33,321 bases of DNA from CAZLFA01 sp964558665 (GTDB lineage: Bacteria > Desulfobacterota > Syntrophia > Syntrophales > PHBD01), in NCBI GenBank assembly GCA_964558665.1, contig CAZLFA010000047.1, positions 1 through 33,321 on the forward strand, in the 5' to 3' direction. The notes below the pieces were generated by a model. That model did not search any database. It saw nothing but the letters and a program-made list of their open reading frames with translations, and was not told where the DNA came from. Shown in pieces: positions 24,226-31,950 of the stretch. The translations under genes were made by a program, and so were the position numbers. Position 1 is the first letter of the stretch. Each line of letters opens with the position of its first letter.

Positions 24226-24849
24226 TTATGCTTTAATCTCTATGATTTTTCCTGTTTCATCAACATTCGGTGTATCTTCTCTCCTGACTCGCTTGCACAC
24301 GGAAACCTTGGCCGGTCTCAACAGCCTGCCGTTCAGAAGATATCCTTTTTCAAATTCACAGACTACCTTGTTGTTTTCATGTTCAGCGCTGTCAACCTGC
24401 ATCATGGCTTCATGTACATTTGGATCGAAATCCTGTTCGCTGCATTCGACCCTGGTAACTCCGTGCTTCTCCAGTACACAAAGAAGCTGGTTGTGAATGA
24501 GTTTCAGCCCTTCCTTGAAGGCTGCAAAGTCATCGGAATTTGAAGCATGATCCAGCGCCCTGTCCATGCTGTCCACCATGGGGAGTATATCCCTCAGCAG
24601 ATTTTCATTGCCGTATTTTATGGTATCGGCCTTTTCCCTGGCCGCCCTTTTCCTGTAATTTTCCAGTTCCGCGACGGCTCTGACATATTTGTCATAATTA
24701 TCGGCCGCCTCCTTCTCCTTTTCCCGAAGCCTTAACGCAAGCTCCTTATCACTGCCTTCCGCTGATTCGTCCTTCTGCTTTTCATCAGCGGCAGCATTCT
24801 GCGAAACAGGTGTTTCATGAACATCATCCTTCTTTGTCTTTTTTACCAT
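24226..24849 (-). CDS. grpE: Nucleotide exchange factor GrpE
   Basis: A 207-residue co-chaperone that releases ADP from DnaK. The charged, disordered N-terminus (about 1-45) is followed by the long coiled-coil helix (ELALRLREKEKEAADNYDKYVRAVAELENYRKRA). The conserved ILPMVDSMDRALDH segment and the C-terminal beta domain (VECSEQDFDPNVHEAMMQVD, VVCEFEKGYLLNGRLLRPAKVSV) come next. It lies directly before dnaK, and 35 bases after gmhA. I see no separate promoter and no CIRCE-like inverted repeat nearby. Confidence 0.98.
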   Translation of the reverse strand: MVKKTKKDDVHETPVSQNAAADEKQKDESAEGSDKELALRLREKEKEAADNYDKYVRAVAELENYRKRAAREKADTIKYGNENLLRDILPMVDSMDRALDHASNSDDFAAFKEGLKLIHNQLLCVLEKHGVTRVECSEQDFDPNVHEAMMQVDSAEHENNKVVCEFEKGYLLNGRLLRPAKVSVCKRVRREDTPNVDETGKIIEIKA

Positions 24850-24884
24850 ATGCCTGAATATAGTCCCTTTCTTTTCCGTATGTC

Positions 24885-25469
24885 CTATTTTAAATCCGGC
24901 TTCTGGAAGAGTTTGTAGTCAATCATTTCACATATTACATGCCCCAGGGTTATATGTACCTCCTGAATCCGGGGTGTATTATTAGAAGGCACGACAAGGG
25001 CATAGTCTGCCATTCTCGCAATCTCTCCCCCGTCCTTGCCGGCAAGAGCGATTGTCACCAGATCCATCTTCTTGGCAACTTCCAGCGCCTTGATGACGTT
25101 AGGCGACGTGCCGCTTGTGCTCATACACCAGGCAATATCGCCAGCATGCCCGATTGCCCGTATCTGTTTGCTGAATATTTCGTTATACTCATAGTCATTG
25201 GCAATGCTGGTAATTACCGACGTATCGGTTGTCAGGGCAATCGCCGGCAAAGGCGGCCGTTCAATCATAAAACGATTTACAAATTCACCGGCCAGATGCT
25301 GTGCATCAGCCGCGCTTCCTCCGTTGCCGAATAAAAGTATCTTGTTCCCGGAATTCAAGGCCTGAGTGATCACATTGATCACAGTCACAATCCTGCCTAA
25401 GTTTTCGTTTACAAAAGCGTCCTTGAGCCTTGAGCTCTCCTTGAACGATCTTACAATAAGGTCTTCCAT
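24885..25469 (-). CDS. gmhA: Phosphoheptose isomerase GmhA
   Basis: A 194-residue SIS-domain enzyme that isomerises sedoheptulose-7-phosphate to D-glycero-D-manno-heptose-7-phosphate for the lipopolysaccharide inner core. LLFGNGGSAADAQHLAGEFVNRF (about 45-67), ALTTDTSVITSIANDYEYNEIFSKQI and MSTSGTSPNVIKALEVAKK are the family's core motifs. The C-terminal IQEVHITLGHVICEMID carries the conserved Glu/His metal site. Length is normal. It is the first gene behind the promoter at 25501-25529 and appears to be in an operon with grpE and dnaK, an unusual partnership. Confidence 0.95.
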   Translation of the reverse strand: MEDLIVRSFKESSRLKDAFVNENLGRIVTVINVITQALNSGNKILLFGNGGSAADAQHLAGEFVNRFMIERPPLPAIALTTDTSVITSIANDYEYNEIFSKQIRAIGHAGDIAWCMSTSGTSPNVIKALEVAKKMDLVTIALAGKDGGEIARMADYALVVPSNNTPRIQEVHITLGHVICEMIDYKLFQKPDLK

Positions 25470-25500
25470 GCGATTATTTATGCCTTTTCAAAGTCGCCCT

Positions 25501-25529
25501 AATATATTTATCGACCCGAGCCATGTCAA
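25501..25529 (-). promoter_or_regulatory. sigma70-like promoter of gmhA-grpE-dnaK
   Basis: On the minus strand a perfect -35 TTGACA (25524-25529) and -10 TATATT (25501-25506, five of six) have a 17-base spacer. This is the best promoter in the window. Neither a heat-shock sigma32-type pattern nor a CIRCE element is seen near it. Confidence 0.7.
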
Positions 25530-25574
25530 GGTAACCGGGCATGATTTTTTCAGAGACTCCAAATCAGAATACTA

Positions 25575-25603
25575 TTGACATTATTTGTCTTTAATTCAAA
25601 AAT
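25575..25603 (+). promoter_or_regulatory. Possible promoter of the orphan lipoprotein gene
   Basis: A perfect TTGACA (25575-25580) is followed after 17 bases by AAAAAT (25598-25603), a four-of-six -10. The start would be near 25610, about 43 bases before the ATG. Confidence 0.35.
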
Positions 25604-25652
25604 ACACTCATTATAAATATATTTATGCAGTCTTCCGGAGTGTTTTTCCTGC

Positions 25653-26330
25653 ATGGACCGATCTCACCATATTTATTCATCTAAAAGCCTGCTGCAAATA
25701 ATTTGCCTCTGCCTTGCCGTGAATGCCTGTACAGCGGATCGCCATATCACGGGCAGGGACTTTGTTTCCGCCTATCCTGAGGCGAACATACGGGTGGGGA
25801 GCCAACTTCGCTATCTGGGCCGCACCACTTATGACGTGCAGGTCAGAAGGGCGGAAAGAGACGGTTATATTACCCACGTGACGGAATCTCATATCTACGT
25901 GCCGGAAAATTTGCGCGGCGGGACTGTGACAAAGGGACTGGATATAAGGATAACGACCATCCGCGAAGAGGGAGAATCCTTCGTTGTCAGGGATGACGCA
26001 TATAATAAAGCCCTTGATTACGGCATCATCACCATGGCCGGGGGGAAATATGAATGTGCGACGTGGCTTATCCGTCCCAGCATGAAGGGTGGCAATTCAA
26101 GATATCTGGAAAGCATGGGCTATAAGATGCCTGCATGCGTTCTGGTCAGGGAATTCAAAAGAGATGTTGATGCGAGGACGCGCATGAAGGTCGTGTACTG
26201 GGAGGAGTCGGCCGCCTCGCGCTTTTCCTGCAACAAGGGAAAGATGCCGAAAAAGCTTTCCGCCGGCAGCAAAGGCATGCTCGCTGCATTCAACGGACGC
26301 GCTGCGGAAAGTTTCAGAATTATAAAATAG
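25653..26330 (+). CDS. Putative lipoprotein, function unknown
   Basis: A 225-residue protein with a lipoprotein-type signal: a hydrophobic LLQIICLCLAVNA stretch ending at the lipobox VNAC, with Cys26 as the probable lipidated residue. The mature part has a beta-rich start (NIRVGSQLRYLGRTTYDVQVRRAERDGYITHVTESHIYVP) and a lysine/arginine-rich C-terminal half (GKMPKKLSAGSKGMLAAFNG). I recognise no family. It is transcribed alone, divergent from gmhA and convergent with nrdD, with only 26 bases to that gene. The start is the first ATG of the frame; the ribosome site is weak. Confidence 0.65.
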   Translation: MDRSHHIYSSKSLLQIICLCLAVNACTADRHITGRDFVSAYPEANIRVGSQLRYLGRTTYDVQVRRAERDGYITHVTESHIYVPENLRGGTVTKGLDIRITTIREEGESFVVRDDAYNKALDYGIITMAGGKYECATWLIRPSMKGGNSRYLESMGYKMPACVLVREFKRDVDARTRMKVVYWEESAASRFSCNKGKMPKKLSAGSKGMLAAFNGRAAESFRIIK

Positions 26331-26356
26331 GCAGGGATGTCCCTCAATCGGCAGAC

Positions 26357-28381
26357 TCACCGTAAAAATGCTTCATTTCTGTTGCGATCCCTCAGTTCAG
26401 CCAGTTTCCCCTTGTTCCAGTCAGACACGCGGCTGAAATACTGCGTTATCCGCGCAATGACGTCCACATCAACAGAGCCGCAGAACGAGCAGTCCTCATT
26501 GAGCCCTCGCGAAGTGCGGTGGCACTCGCCGCAGGTCGTAAAATCGGGAGAAAAGACAATCTGACTGCTTTGGGTATCGCGCAGCGCCTTTATTACGATA
26601 TCGCTCAGGACGCCGCTTGCAGGGGTTTCGGCCCCGAGCCATAGATTGGTCACCGCCTCTCCCTCTATTATGGGATGGAAGTTTCCCTCCACGGCAATAC
26701 GCTCCGACGGGCCGGTAGCTGACGACACATTAAGATGCGTGGAATTTGTATAGTATATCTCGCCTTTTGCAAGATTGCCCCGGACGACGCGCCCGGCTTC
26801 GGGGGAATAGTACCTCAAATCAAGCCGGGCAAAACGGTGCGACGTTGTTTCCGCATGTGACTGTCCAAGGGAAAGACGCAGGCCATGTTTTTTCCCGAGG
26901 CGCGAAATGTTCTGCTTTATATGATCCATGAGCCGCAGTCCGTAGGAAACGGACTCCTGCGACTCGTGAAGCTGCTTTCCTTTATGCATCAGCAGGAGTT
27001 CATTCAGTCCCACCATCCCTATGAGGCAGGAGGTTTTATCCATGCGGAAATAAGGAAAGCCGTCGTGGTTCATTGTCAGAAGAGAAAGAGGCCCGGTTTC
27101 GCCGAAGGAAAGAAGCTTCTCAATAAAGGCCTTCTTCTGCACATGGGCCTTCACGGCCAGTTCGAGTACCTCTGCAAGCAGAGACTTAAGCAGGGCATTG
27201 TCACCCTTCGCCTTGTATGCCAGACGGGGAAGATTAATGGTGACGTTGTGAAGATTGAAGGACCTTATTTTCCATGGCTCCGCTGCTTCTCCGGCGTTTC
27301 CTGCAAATCCACGGCGGTCAAAACAGAAACAGGGATTTCCTTTCTCGGCGGCGACCCTGCATACCAGATCCAGGAACCCTTCATGATCCGCCGACGGCGC
27401 AAAGCGGTCCGTTATGTGAACAATGGGGCGGGGAAAGATAAAGGGCCTCCCCATGCCGTCGCCTTTCTTGAATACCTCAAAAAGGGCAAGTGCGAAACGG
27501 CGCGCATCGGCGGTGTAATCCTTATAATCACTGCCGGTGGGTTTTCCCGAAGGTCCGATAGCCGGCATGTCGGCAAGCCAGTCCGGAACATCCCAGTAGA
27601 GATGAATGTCCGTAAACATGGGCTGTCCGCCTCTTGCCGATGTCATCTGAGAAAATTCGTAGATGAGCATCTGAGCTATCTGCCGCACCTCATAATCGGA
27701 AAACCCCTGCAGATAGGGAGCAAAAGAGATATTGACGATGTCCCAGCTTATGATGCCGGCGAAGTGTGCCTGAAGGACGGCACCGAAACGAACCATGTGC
27801 GCAATCAACACCTCTGCGTGCTTGGCCGGTTTGGCCACCGTCAGAGACTGCGGCAGGTTGAGGCCGAACTTCTTCAGATACTCAAGCGACTGGCAGGAGC
27901 TGTAAGGACGGTCGATATAACCAAGGCTGTGAAGATGGATATCGCCGATGGCATGTGCATCGCCGACCTCCTGCGAAAAGACGTCATGAAGGGCATAGTC
28001 ACGCTTGATCCCTTCCGCCAGGATCAGGTTGGTCCCTTCCGGTCCGTGCGGTACATTGGCATTTTCCTTGTTCCGGTGCAGAATTAACTGCCTCGCGTCA
28101 TATAACGGGAATCCCAGCCGGGCATGCATGCGCCTGGCCTTCTCCAGGCCTCTTTCAATCAGCTTTGCATCTACAAGCTCCCTGATAAGTGCCGTCGTCA
28201 GCGTGCTGATCCCGGATGCGACTATCTGCTTCTCGACTTCCCGGCTGATTTTCTCCGCCGTTTCCACGTCGATGTCCGTCTCTCTGATCAGCGCATCGAC
28301 AATGCGCCGGCGGTTCCATATGGCAATCTCCTCTCCGGAGGTTCTTACAAAAAGCGTTATGTCTGTCGTTTCCCTGTTCAT
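26357..28381 (-). CDS. nrdD: Anaerobic ribonucleotide reductase homologue lacking the radical glycine
   Basis: A 674-residue NrdD-family protein. Residues 1-90 form an ATP-cone allosteric domain (IAIWNRRRIVDALIRET). The catalytic barrel includes DIHLHSLGYIDRPYSSCQS, SARGGQPMFTDIHLYWD, HNVTINLPRLAYKA and MNHDGFPYFRMDKTSCLIGMVGLNE. The C-terminal zinc site CGEC...CSFC (617, 620, 631, 634) is intact. Next comes ARITQYFSRVSDWNKGK, where the family has a glycyl-radical sequence of the form RITGY. Here the glycine is Gln647, codon CAG at 26441-26443. A glycyl radical could not form at this site. No nrdG activase is adjacent. The start (28379-28381) follows AAGGATTTGC. Family membership is secure; catalytic activity is doubtful. 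Confidence 0.85.
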   Translation of the reverse strand: MNRETTDITLFVRTSGEEIAIWNRRRIVDALIRETDIDVETAEKISREVEKQIVASGISTLTTALIRELVDAKLIERGLEKARRMHARLGFPLYDARQLILHRNKENANVPHGPEGTNLILAEGIKRDYALHDVFSQEVGDAHAIGDIHLHSLGYIDRPYSSCQSLEYLKKFGLNLPQSLTVAKPAKHAEVLIAHMVRFGAVLQAHFAGIISWDIVNISFAPYLQGFSDYEVRQIAQMLIYEFSQMTSARGGQPMFTDIHLYWDVPDWLADMPAIGPSGKPTGSDYKDYTADARRFALALFEVFKKGDGMGRPFIFPRPIVHITDRFAPSADHEGFLDLVCRVAAEKGNPCFCFDRRGFAGNAGEAAEPWKIRSFNLHNVTINLPRLAYKAKGDNALLKSLLAEVLELAVKAHVQKKAFIEKLLSFGETGPLSLLTMNHDGFPYFRMDKTSCLIGMVGLNELLLMHKGKQLHESQESVSYGLRLMDHIKQNISRLGKKHGLRLSLGQSHAETTSHRFARLDLRYYSPEAGRVVRGNLAKGEIYYTNSTHLNVSSATGPSERIAVEGNFHPIIEGEAVTNLWLGAETPASGVLSDIVIKALRDTQSSQIVFSPDFTTCGECHRTSRGLNEDCSFCGSVDVDVIARITQYFSRVSDWNKGKLAELRDRNRNEAFLR

Positions 28382-28460
28382 GCAAATCCTTGTATTGTCT
28401 AAATGCTTCAAATCTTTATCTCATCTCCATCAAAATATCAAACACCAATCCGGTTTTGGC

Positions 28461-28489
28461 TTGACATGACCCGAACCTTCTCTTATGAT
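28461..28489 (+). promoter_or_regulatory. sigma70-like promoter of the SPFH gene
   Basis: A perfect -35 TTGACA (28461-28466) and -10 TATGAT (28484-28489, five of six) have a 17-base spacer. Transcription would start near 28496, shortly before the ribosome site AAGGGGAAAG of the gene at 28522. Confidence 0.65.
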
Positions 28490-28521
28490 CTTAAGCAAAA
28501 TCAACAACAAGGGGAAAGCAT

Positions 28522-29646
28522 ATGGGAACCGACAATGTTGTTTTTCTTGAGGTGATCGAATGGTTCGACGAATCCGGCAAGGAGCTTGTCCACAGAATAC
28601 CGGAAAAAGGTTCCGGTGAAATCAAGTGGGGAGCCCAGTTGACCGTTCGCGAGAGTCAGGCTGCCGTATTTTTCTACAAGGGCAGGGCATATGACGCTAT
28701 AGGTCCGGGCAGGCATACCCTGAAGACAGCCAACATCCCCTTCCTGACGAAGATCCTGAGTCTGCCCTGGGGAATGACCAGCCCCCTGAGGGCGGAAGTT
28801 TACATATGCAACATGAAGGTCTTTCCGAACCTCAAATGGGGGACACGCGACCCGGTGGCCTTCAGAGATTCTGAACTGGGAGTCATCAGGCTGCGTGCCT
28901 TCGGTGTCTTCAACATCCGGATTGTCCAGCCGCTGCTTTTCATCAACAGCCTGGTCGGAACCCAGGGAGTATACACAACGGAAGAGATTGAGGAGTACCT
29001 CAACAGGGTGATTGTCTCCCGCTTCAATGACTACATGGGTGAACATATTGACACGGTCTTCAATCTGCCGGCAAAATACAATGAACTTGCCGACGGACTT
29101 GCCAAAATGCTGCAGGATGATCTGGGGCATTTCGGTCTTGCTCTAACATCGCTTTATATCAATGCCATTACGCCGCCGCCGGAGGTGCAGAAGGCAATTG
29201 ACGACAAGAGCAAACTCGGCGTCTTCGACGACCTGAACAAACTTCTCAAGATGAAGGCCGCCATGGCTTTGGAGAATGCCTCCCAGACGCACGGAGAGGC
29301 GGGATCGGCAATGGGCATGGGCATGGGCTTCATGATGCCCGCCATGTTCGCAGATGCATTCAAGCCCGCACAGCCGCCTCCGGAGCGGACAACAGAGTTG
29401 GCAAAATGCCCGGACTGCAATCAGAGCATCCAGAAAGACGCCAGGTTCTGCCCTTACTGCGGCCACCAGCAGCTTGTCTTTCAAAAATGTTCGCAATGCG
29501 GGAAGAACCTGCCGGCCAATGCCAAATTCTGTTCGCAGTGCGGGCAGCCTGTAGTGCAGCAGGAGGAGGCAAAAAAATGTTCTCATTGCGGCACCGAAAA
29601 TCTGTCCAAGTCGCTGTTTTGCAATCAGTGCGGAGAGAAGATTTGA
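28522..29646 (+). CDS. SPFH-domain protein with three C-terminal zinc ribbons
   Basis: A 374-residue protein. Residues 1-230 form an SPFH/band-7 type domain (AVFFYKGRAYDAIGPGRHTL, IRLRAFGVFNIRIVQPLLFI, YLNRVIVSRFNDYMGEHI, LYINAITPPPEVQKAIDDKS), of the kind annotated 'virion core protein-like' and represented by B. subtilis YdjI. A Met/Gly-rich stretch (GSAMGMGMGFMMPAMF, about 261-276) leads to three four-cysteine zinc ribbons: Cys 296/299/310/313, 323/326/337/340 and 353/356/367/370. There is no membrane anchor or signal, so it is a cytoplasmic, possibly membrane-associated scaffold. It starts a plus-strand run with the DUF1566 gene and another zinc-ribbon gene. The exact function is unknown. 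Confidence 0.85.
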   Translation: MGTDNVVFLEVIEWFDESGKELVHRIPEKGSGEIKWGAQLTVRESQAAVFFYKGRAYDAIGPGRHTLKTANIPFLTKILSLPWGMTSPLRAEVYICNMKVFPNLKWGTRDPVAFRDSELGVIRLRAFGVFNIRIVQPLLFINSLVGTQGVYTTEEIEEYLNRVIVSRFNDYMGEHIDTVFNLPAKYNELADGLAKMLQDDLGHFGLALTSLYINAITPPPEVQKAIDDKSKLGVFDDLNKLLKMKAAMALENASQTHGEAGSAMGMGMGFMMPAMFADAFKPAQPPPERTTELAKCPDCNQSIQKDARFCPYCGHQQLVFQKCSQCGKNLPANAKFCSQCGQPVVQQEEAKKCSHCGTENLSKSLFCNQCGEKI

Positions 29647-29680
29647 AAAGTAAAAAACATTTCTTGAATCAGGAGACGAC

Positions 29681-30172
29681 ATGAAAGCAGTAATTATCAA
29701 AGTGATTGTGTTTCTTTCCTTGTTGCTTGCTTTGTCTGCATCTTCCTGGGCAGAGGAAAGATTTATATTGAGTGACGACGGTTATACGGTAATCGACATG
29801 AAGACCGGCTTTATGTGGGCGGGAACCGACAGCAGATCCGATCTCACCTGGCAGGCCGCGATCGCCTATTGCAAAAATTATTCTACAGGCGGATTTACAG
29901 ACTGGAAGATGCCTGGAGACGCTGAGCTGATGAGTATTTATGACGGTTCGGTCCCGGACAACAAAGGTTACGGCGTTACGCGTCTGATAACCCTGTCGTC
30001 ATGCTATGTGTGGGAATATGACAACTCCGGACTGTCTGCGGGAAAATTCAATTTCTGCACCGGAGTTCGCGCCTGGGACTCCAAGGAAACAGACTATGGG
30101 GTTCGCGCGCTCCCGATGCGCATCCTCACGGAGCCGGAAAGGCAAAAGCTCCAGAAGCCTAAAGTCAAATAA
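29681..30172 (+). CDS. Secreted DUF1566-type protein
   Basis: A 163-residue exported protein with a clear signal peptide (IIKVIVFLSLLLALSASSWA, cleaved before EERF). The mature part matches the DUF1566 / Lcl C-terminal-like domain: VIDMKTGFMWAG, LTWQAAIAYCKNYSTGGFTDWKMPGDAELMSIYD, VWEYDNSG and the terminal YGVRALPMRI. These domains occur in many secreted or surface proteins of deltaproteobacteria, with a fold related to C-type-lectin-like sulfatase-modifying proteins; no activity is established. The ATG follows CAGGAGACGAC. It lies 34 bases after the SPFH gene, probably on the same message, although its product is exported. Confidence 0.8.
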   Translation: MKAVIIKVIVFLSLLLALSASSWAEERFILSDDGYTVIDMKTGFMWAGTDSRSDLTWQAAIAYCKNYSTGGFTDWKMPGDAELMSIYDGSVPDNKGYGVTRLITLSSCYVWEYDNSGLSAGKFNFCTGVRAWDSKETDYGVRALPMRILTEPERQKLQKPKVK

Positions 30173-30182
30173 CCTGATCACA

Positions 30183-31409
30183 GTGAACGGATTCAACTGG
30201 CAGATTGAGCTTCAATGTCCTCAATGCGGCGCACCGGTGACGCTGGAGGAGACATATAAGCTCCTGCTGTGCCCCTACTGCCGCACCAAGATGTATCTGC
30301 AGCCGGGCGATTATTTCCGTTATTACATTCCTGCTCCCGGCAGTATGACCGACATTCCTCTTTACATACCTTACTGGCGCTTCAGGGGCCTGTGCTTCTC
30401 CGCCCGCGGAATAGAGTTGACCAGCCGTTTCGCAGACATCAATTTGAGAAGTGTGGTTATGGATGGCATGCCCGAATCGCTGGGAGTCCGTCCACAGGCC
30501 ATGAAGTTAAAATTTGTGTCGCCGTCAACCACCGGACATTTTATTCCGCCCCGGATGACGCTTGATGACATTATGCGCAGGATTGCCGAATTGAATGCCG
30601 ATTCCGGCTCATACCATGTATTCATAGGCGAAATCGCCAGTCTCATCTATACGCCTGTCTATTTAAAGGAAGGCGTTCTGACGGATGCCATACTCAACAG
30701 GCCGCTGGCAGGAATGAGCTCCTGGATACAGCAGGTAATAAACGATACAAAAAGCAGGCCTGACTGGCAGGTAAAATTCATCCCGACCCTTTGCCCGAAT
30801 TGCAGTTGGGATCTGGAAGGAGAAAAGGAAGCCCTGGTCCTTCTCTGCCGGAACTGTGATTCAGCCTGGCGGCCTGCAGGCACGCAACTGGAGAGGATTC
30901 CTTTTGCCGTAATGGAGTGCCCGGATGAAACGGCCGTCTATCTGCCGTTCTGGAGGATGAAGGCACAAATTGAAGGCATTCGTCTTGAGTCCTTTGCAGA
31001 TATGGTAAGGCTGGCCAATCTGCCGAAGGCCATAACCCGGGCTCTGGAGGAGAAAGAACTTTATTTCTGGTCGCCCGCCTTCAAGATCAATCCCGCCGCT
31101 TTCCAGCGATGGAGCCGGCAGATGACGATCTACCAGCCCGAAGATAAGATGCTGGAAAACCTGTCACGCCGGACATGCAATCCCGTAACCCTTCCCGTAT
31201 CGGAAGCGGCTGAAGGAATTGCCCTTACCATTGCCGATGTAATCACCGACAAACGCCGTTTTTTCCCAACTCTTCCGCATTTGAAAACGAACCTCATCGA
31301 TTCGCTTCTTGTCTATCATCCGTTTGTGAGAAACCGCAACGAGCTGGTGCATGCAAGAATGAAGATCGCGATCGACAAAAATGCCCTCGCCTTCGGCAGC
31401 GGTATGTAA
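30183..31409 (+). CDS. Protein with two zinc ribbons, function unknown
   Basis: A 408-residue protein without signal or membrane segments. The N-terminus holds a four-cysteine ribbon (CPQCG at 12-16, CPYC at 30-33). A long domain of unrecognised type follows (YYIPAPGSMTDIPLYIPYWRFRG, SLGVRPQAMKLKF). A second ribbon at Cys 204/207/222/225 (CPNCSWDL, LLCRNCDSAW) is followed by a stretch echoing the first half (CPDETAVYLPFWRMKAQIEG versus DIPLYIPYWRFRG), suggesting an internal duplication. I start at GTG 30183, 10 bases after the preceding stop, because the longer frame overlaps the DUF1566 gene with non-protein-like sequence; the ribosome site is weak. It may work with the SPFH/zinc-ribbon protein upstream. 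Confidence 0.7.
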   Translation: MNGFNWQIELQCPQCGAPVTLEETYKLLLCPYCRTKMYLQPGDYFRYYIPAPGSMTDIPLYIPYWRFRGLCFSARGIELTSRFADINLRSVVMDGMPESLGVRPQAMKLKFVSPSTTGHFIPPRMTLDDIMRRIAELNADSGSYHVFIGEIASLIYTPVYLKEGVLTDAILNRPLAGMSSWIQQVINDTKSRPDWQVKFIPTLCPNCSWDLEGEKEALVLLCRNCDSAWRPAGTQLERIPFAVMECPDETAVYLPFWRMKAQIEGIRLESFADMVRLANLPKAITRALEEKELYFWSPAFKINPAAFQRWSRQMTIYQPEDKMLENLSRRTCNPVTLPVSEAAEGIALTIADVITDKRRFFPTLPHLKTNLIDSLLVYHPFVRNRNELVHARMKIAIDKNALAFGSGM

Positions 31410-31430
31410 TTGCTGTTTGCAGGAGGTGCC

Positions 31431-31457
31431 ATGATTGTTGACTTAATATTCTCTTAA
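31431..31457 (+). other. Eight-codon open frame with strong ribosome site
   Basis: AGGAGG (31421-31426) precedes ATG at 31431, and the frame reads M-I-V-D-L-I-F-S-stop. It lies 21 bases after the preceding gene and overlaps the -35 of a candidate promoter. It could be a coupling peptide, a decayed start, or chance. Confidence 0.25.
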
Positions 31458-31466
31458 CTATATATG
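31438..31466 (+). promoter_or_regulatory. Possible promoter of the cysteine-rich secreted protein
   Basis: -35 TTGACT (31438-31443) and -10 TATATG (31461-31466) have a 17-base spacer. The start would be about 30 bases before the gene at 31502. Confidence 0.45.
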
Positions 31467-31501
31467 GGAGACGACGTTAAAAAAACAGGGGGAATAGATT
31501 G

Positions 31502-31876
31502 ATGAATAAAGAGACCGGGCGTAACAGATTATGGGCGGCATTGATTTTAGCTGCATTCACTGTACTTGTTTTTGTCGGCTCTCAGACGGCGTTTGCGGAA
31601 GAAGAAACATCGAACGCGGTAGCTTATTTCTGCGGGAAAAGGGGAGACCTGTCTGTTCCTCAATGCGTTGTATTAAAAAACGAAATCAGCAGGGGCGGAG
31701 TAGATGCAGGGCATGTTCTGGTATGCAATCCAGGCGAGAAAACCTGGGGATGCAGAACCGGTCGTTGTGACGAGATATCGGGAATCGCCAACGTGATACA
31801 TCACAAGATAAATCTTAATGACTATCTGCGGCTGTGTGATCTGGTGTGTGGTACCTGCAAAACCGGCTGGAAATAG
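31502..31876 (+). CDS. Small secreted cysteine-rich protein, function unknown
   Basis: A 124-residue protein. The signal peptide (RLWAALILAAFTVLVFVGSQTAFA, cleaved before EEET) leaves a mature part of about 90 residues with eight cysteines, including CRTGRC and CDLVCGTC. The spacing suggests disulfides or a metal site rather than c-type haem, since no CxxCH is present (the nearest, CGTC, is followed by Lys). I recognise no family. The ATG at 31502 follows AGGGGGAATAGATTG; a TTG one codon earlier is an equal alternative. It has its own candidate promoter and lies convergent with the PAS gene. Confidence 0.65.
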   Translation: MNKETGRNRLWAALILAAFTVLVFVGSQTAFAEEETSNAVAYFCGKRGDLSVPQCVVLKNEISRGGVDAGHVLVCNPGEKTWGCRTGRCDEISGIANVIHHKINLNDYLRLCDLVCGTCKTGWK

Positions 31877-31950
31877 CGTTCCGGTTTTGAATCAGAGCGT
31901 CAGTTGCGTTGGCATCGTCGTCGGCAAAGAAATAGTTGATATTTAATCGA

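Noticed and set aside
24850..25652. CIRCE element or sigma32-type promoter near grpE-dnaK
   Set aside because: I looked for the TTAGCACTC/GAGTGCTAA repeat and a CTTGAAA-type -35 and saw neither.
26885..28087. 400-residue plus-strand open frame opposite nrdD
   Set aside because: It has no recognisable domain and is fully contained in a conserved gene on the other strand.
31877..31950. Terminator between the cysteine-rich protein and the PAS gene
   Set aside because: No stem followed by a T-tract is visible on either strand.
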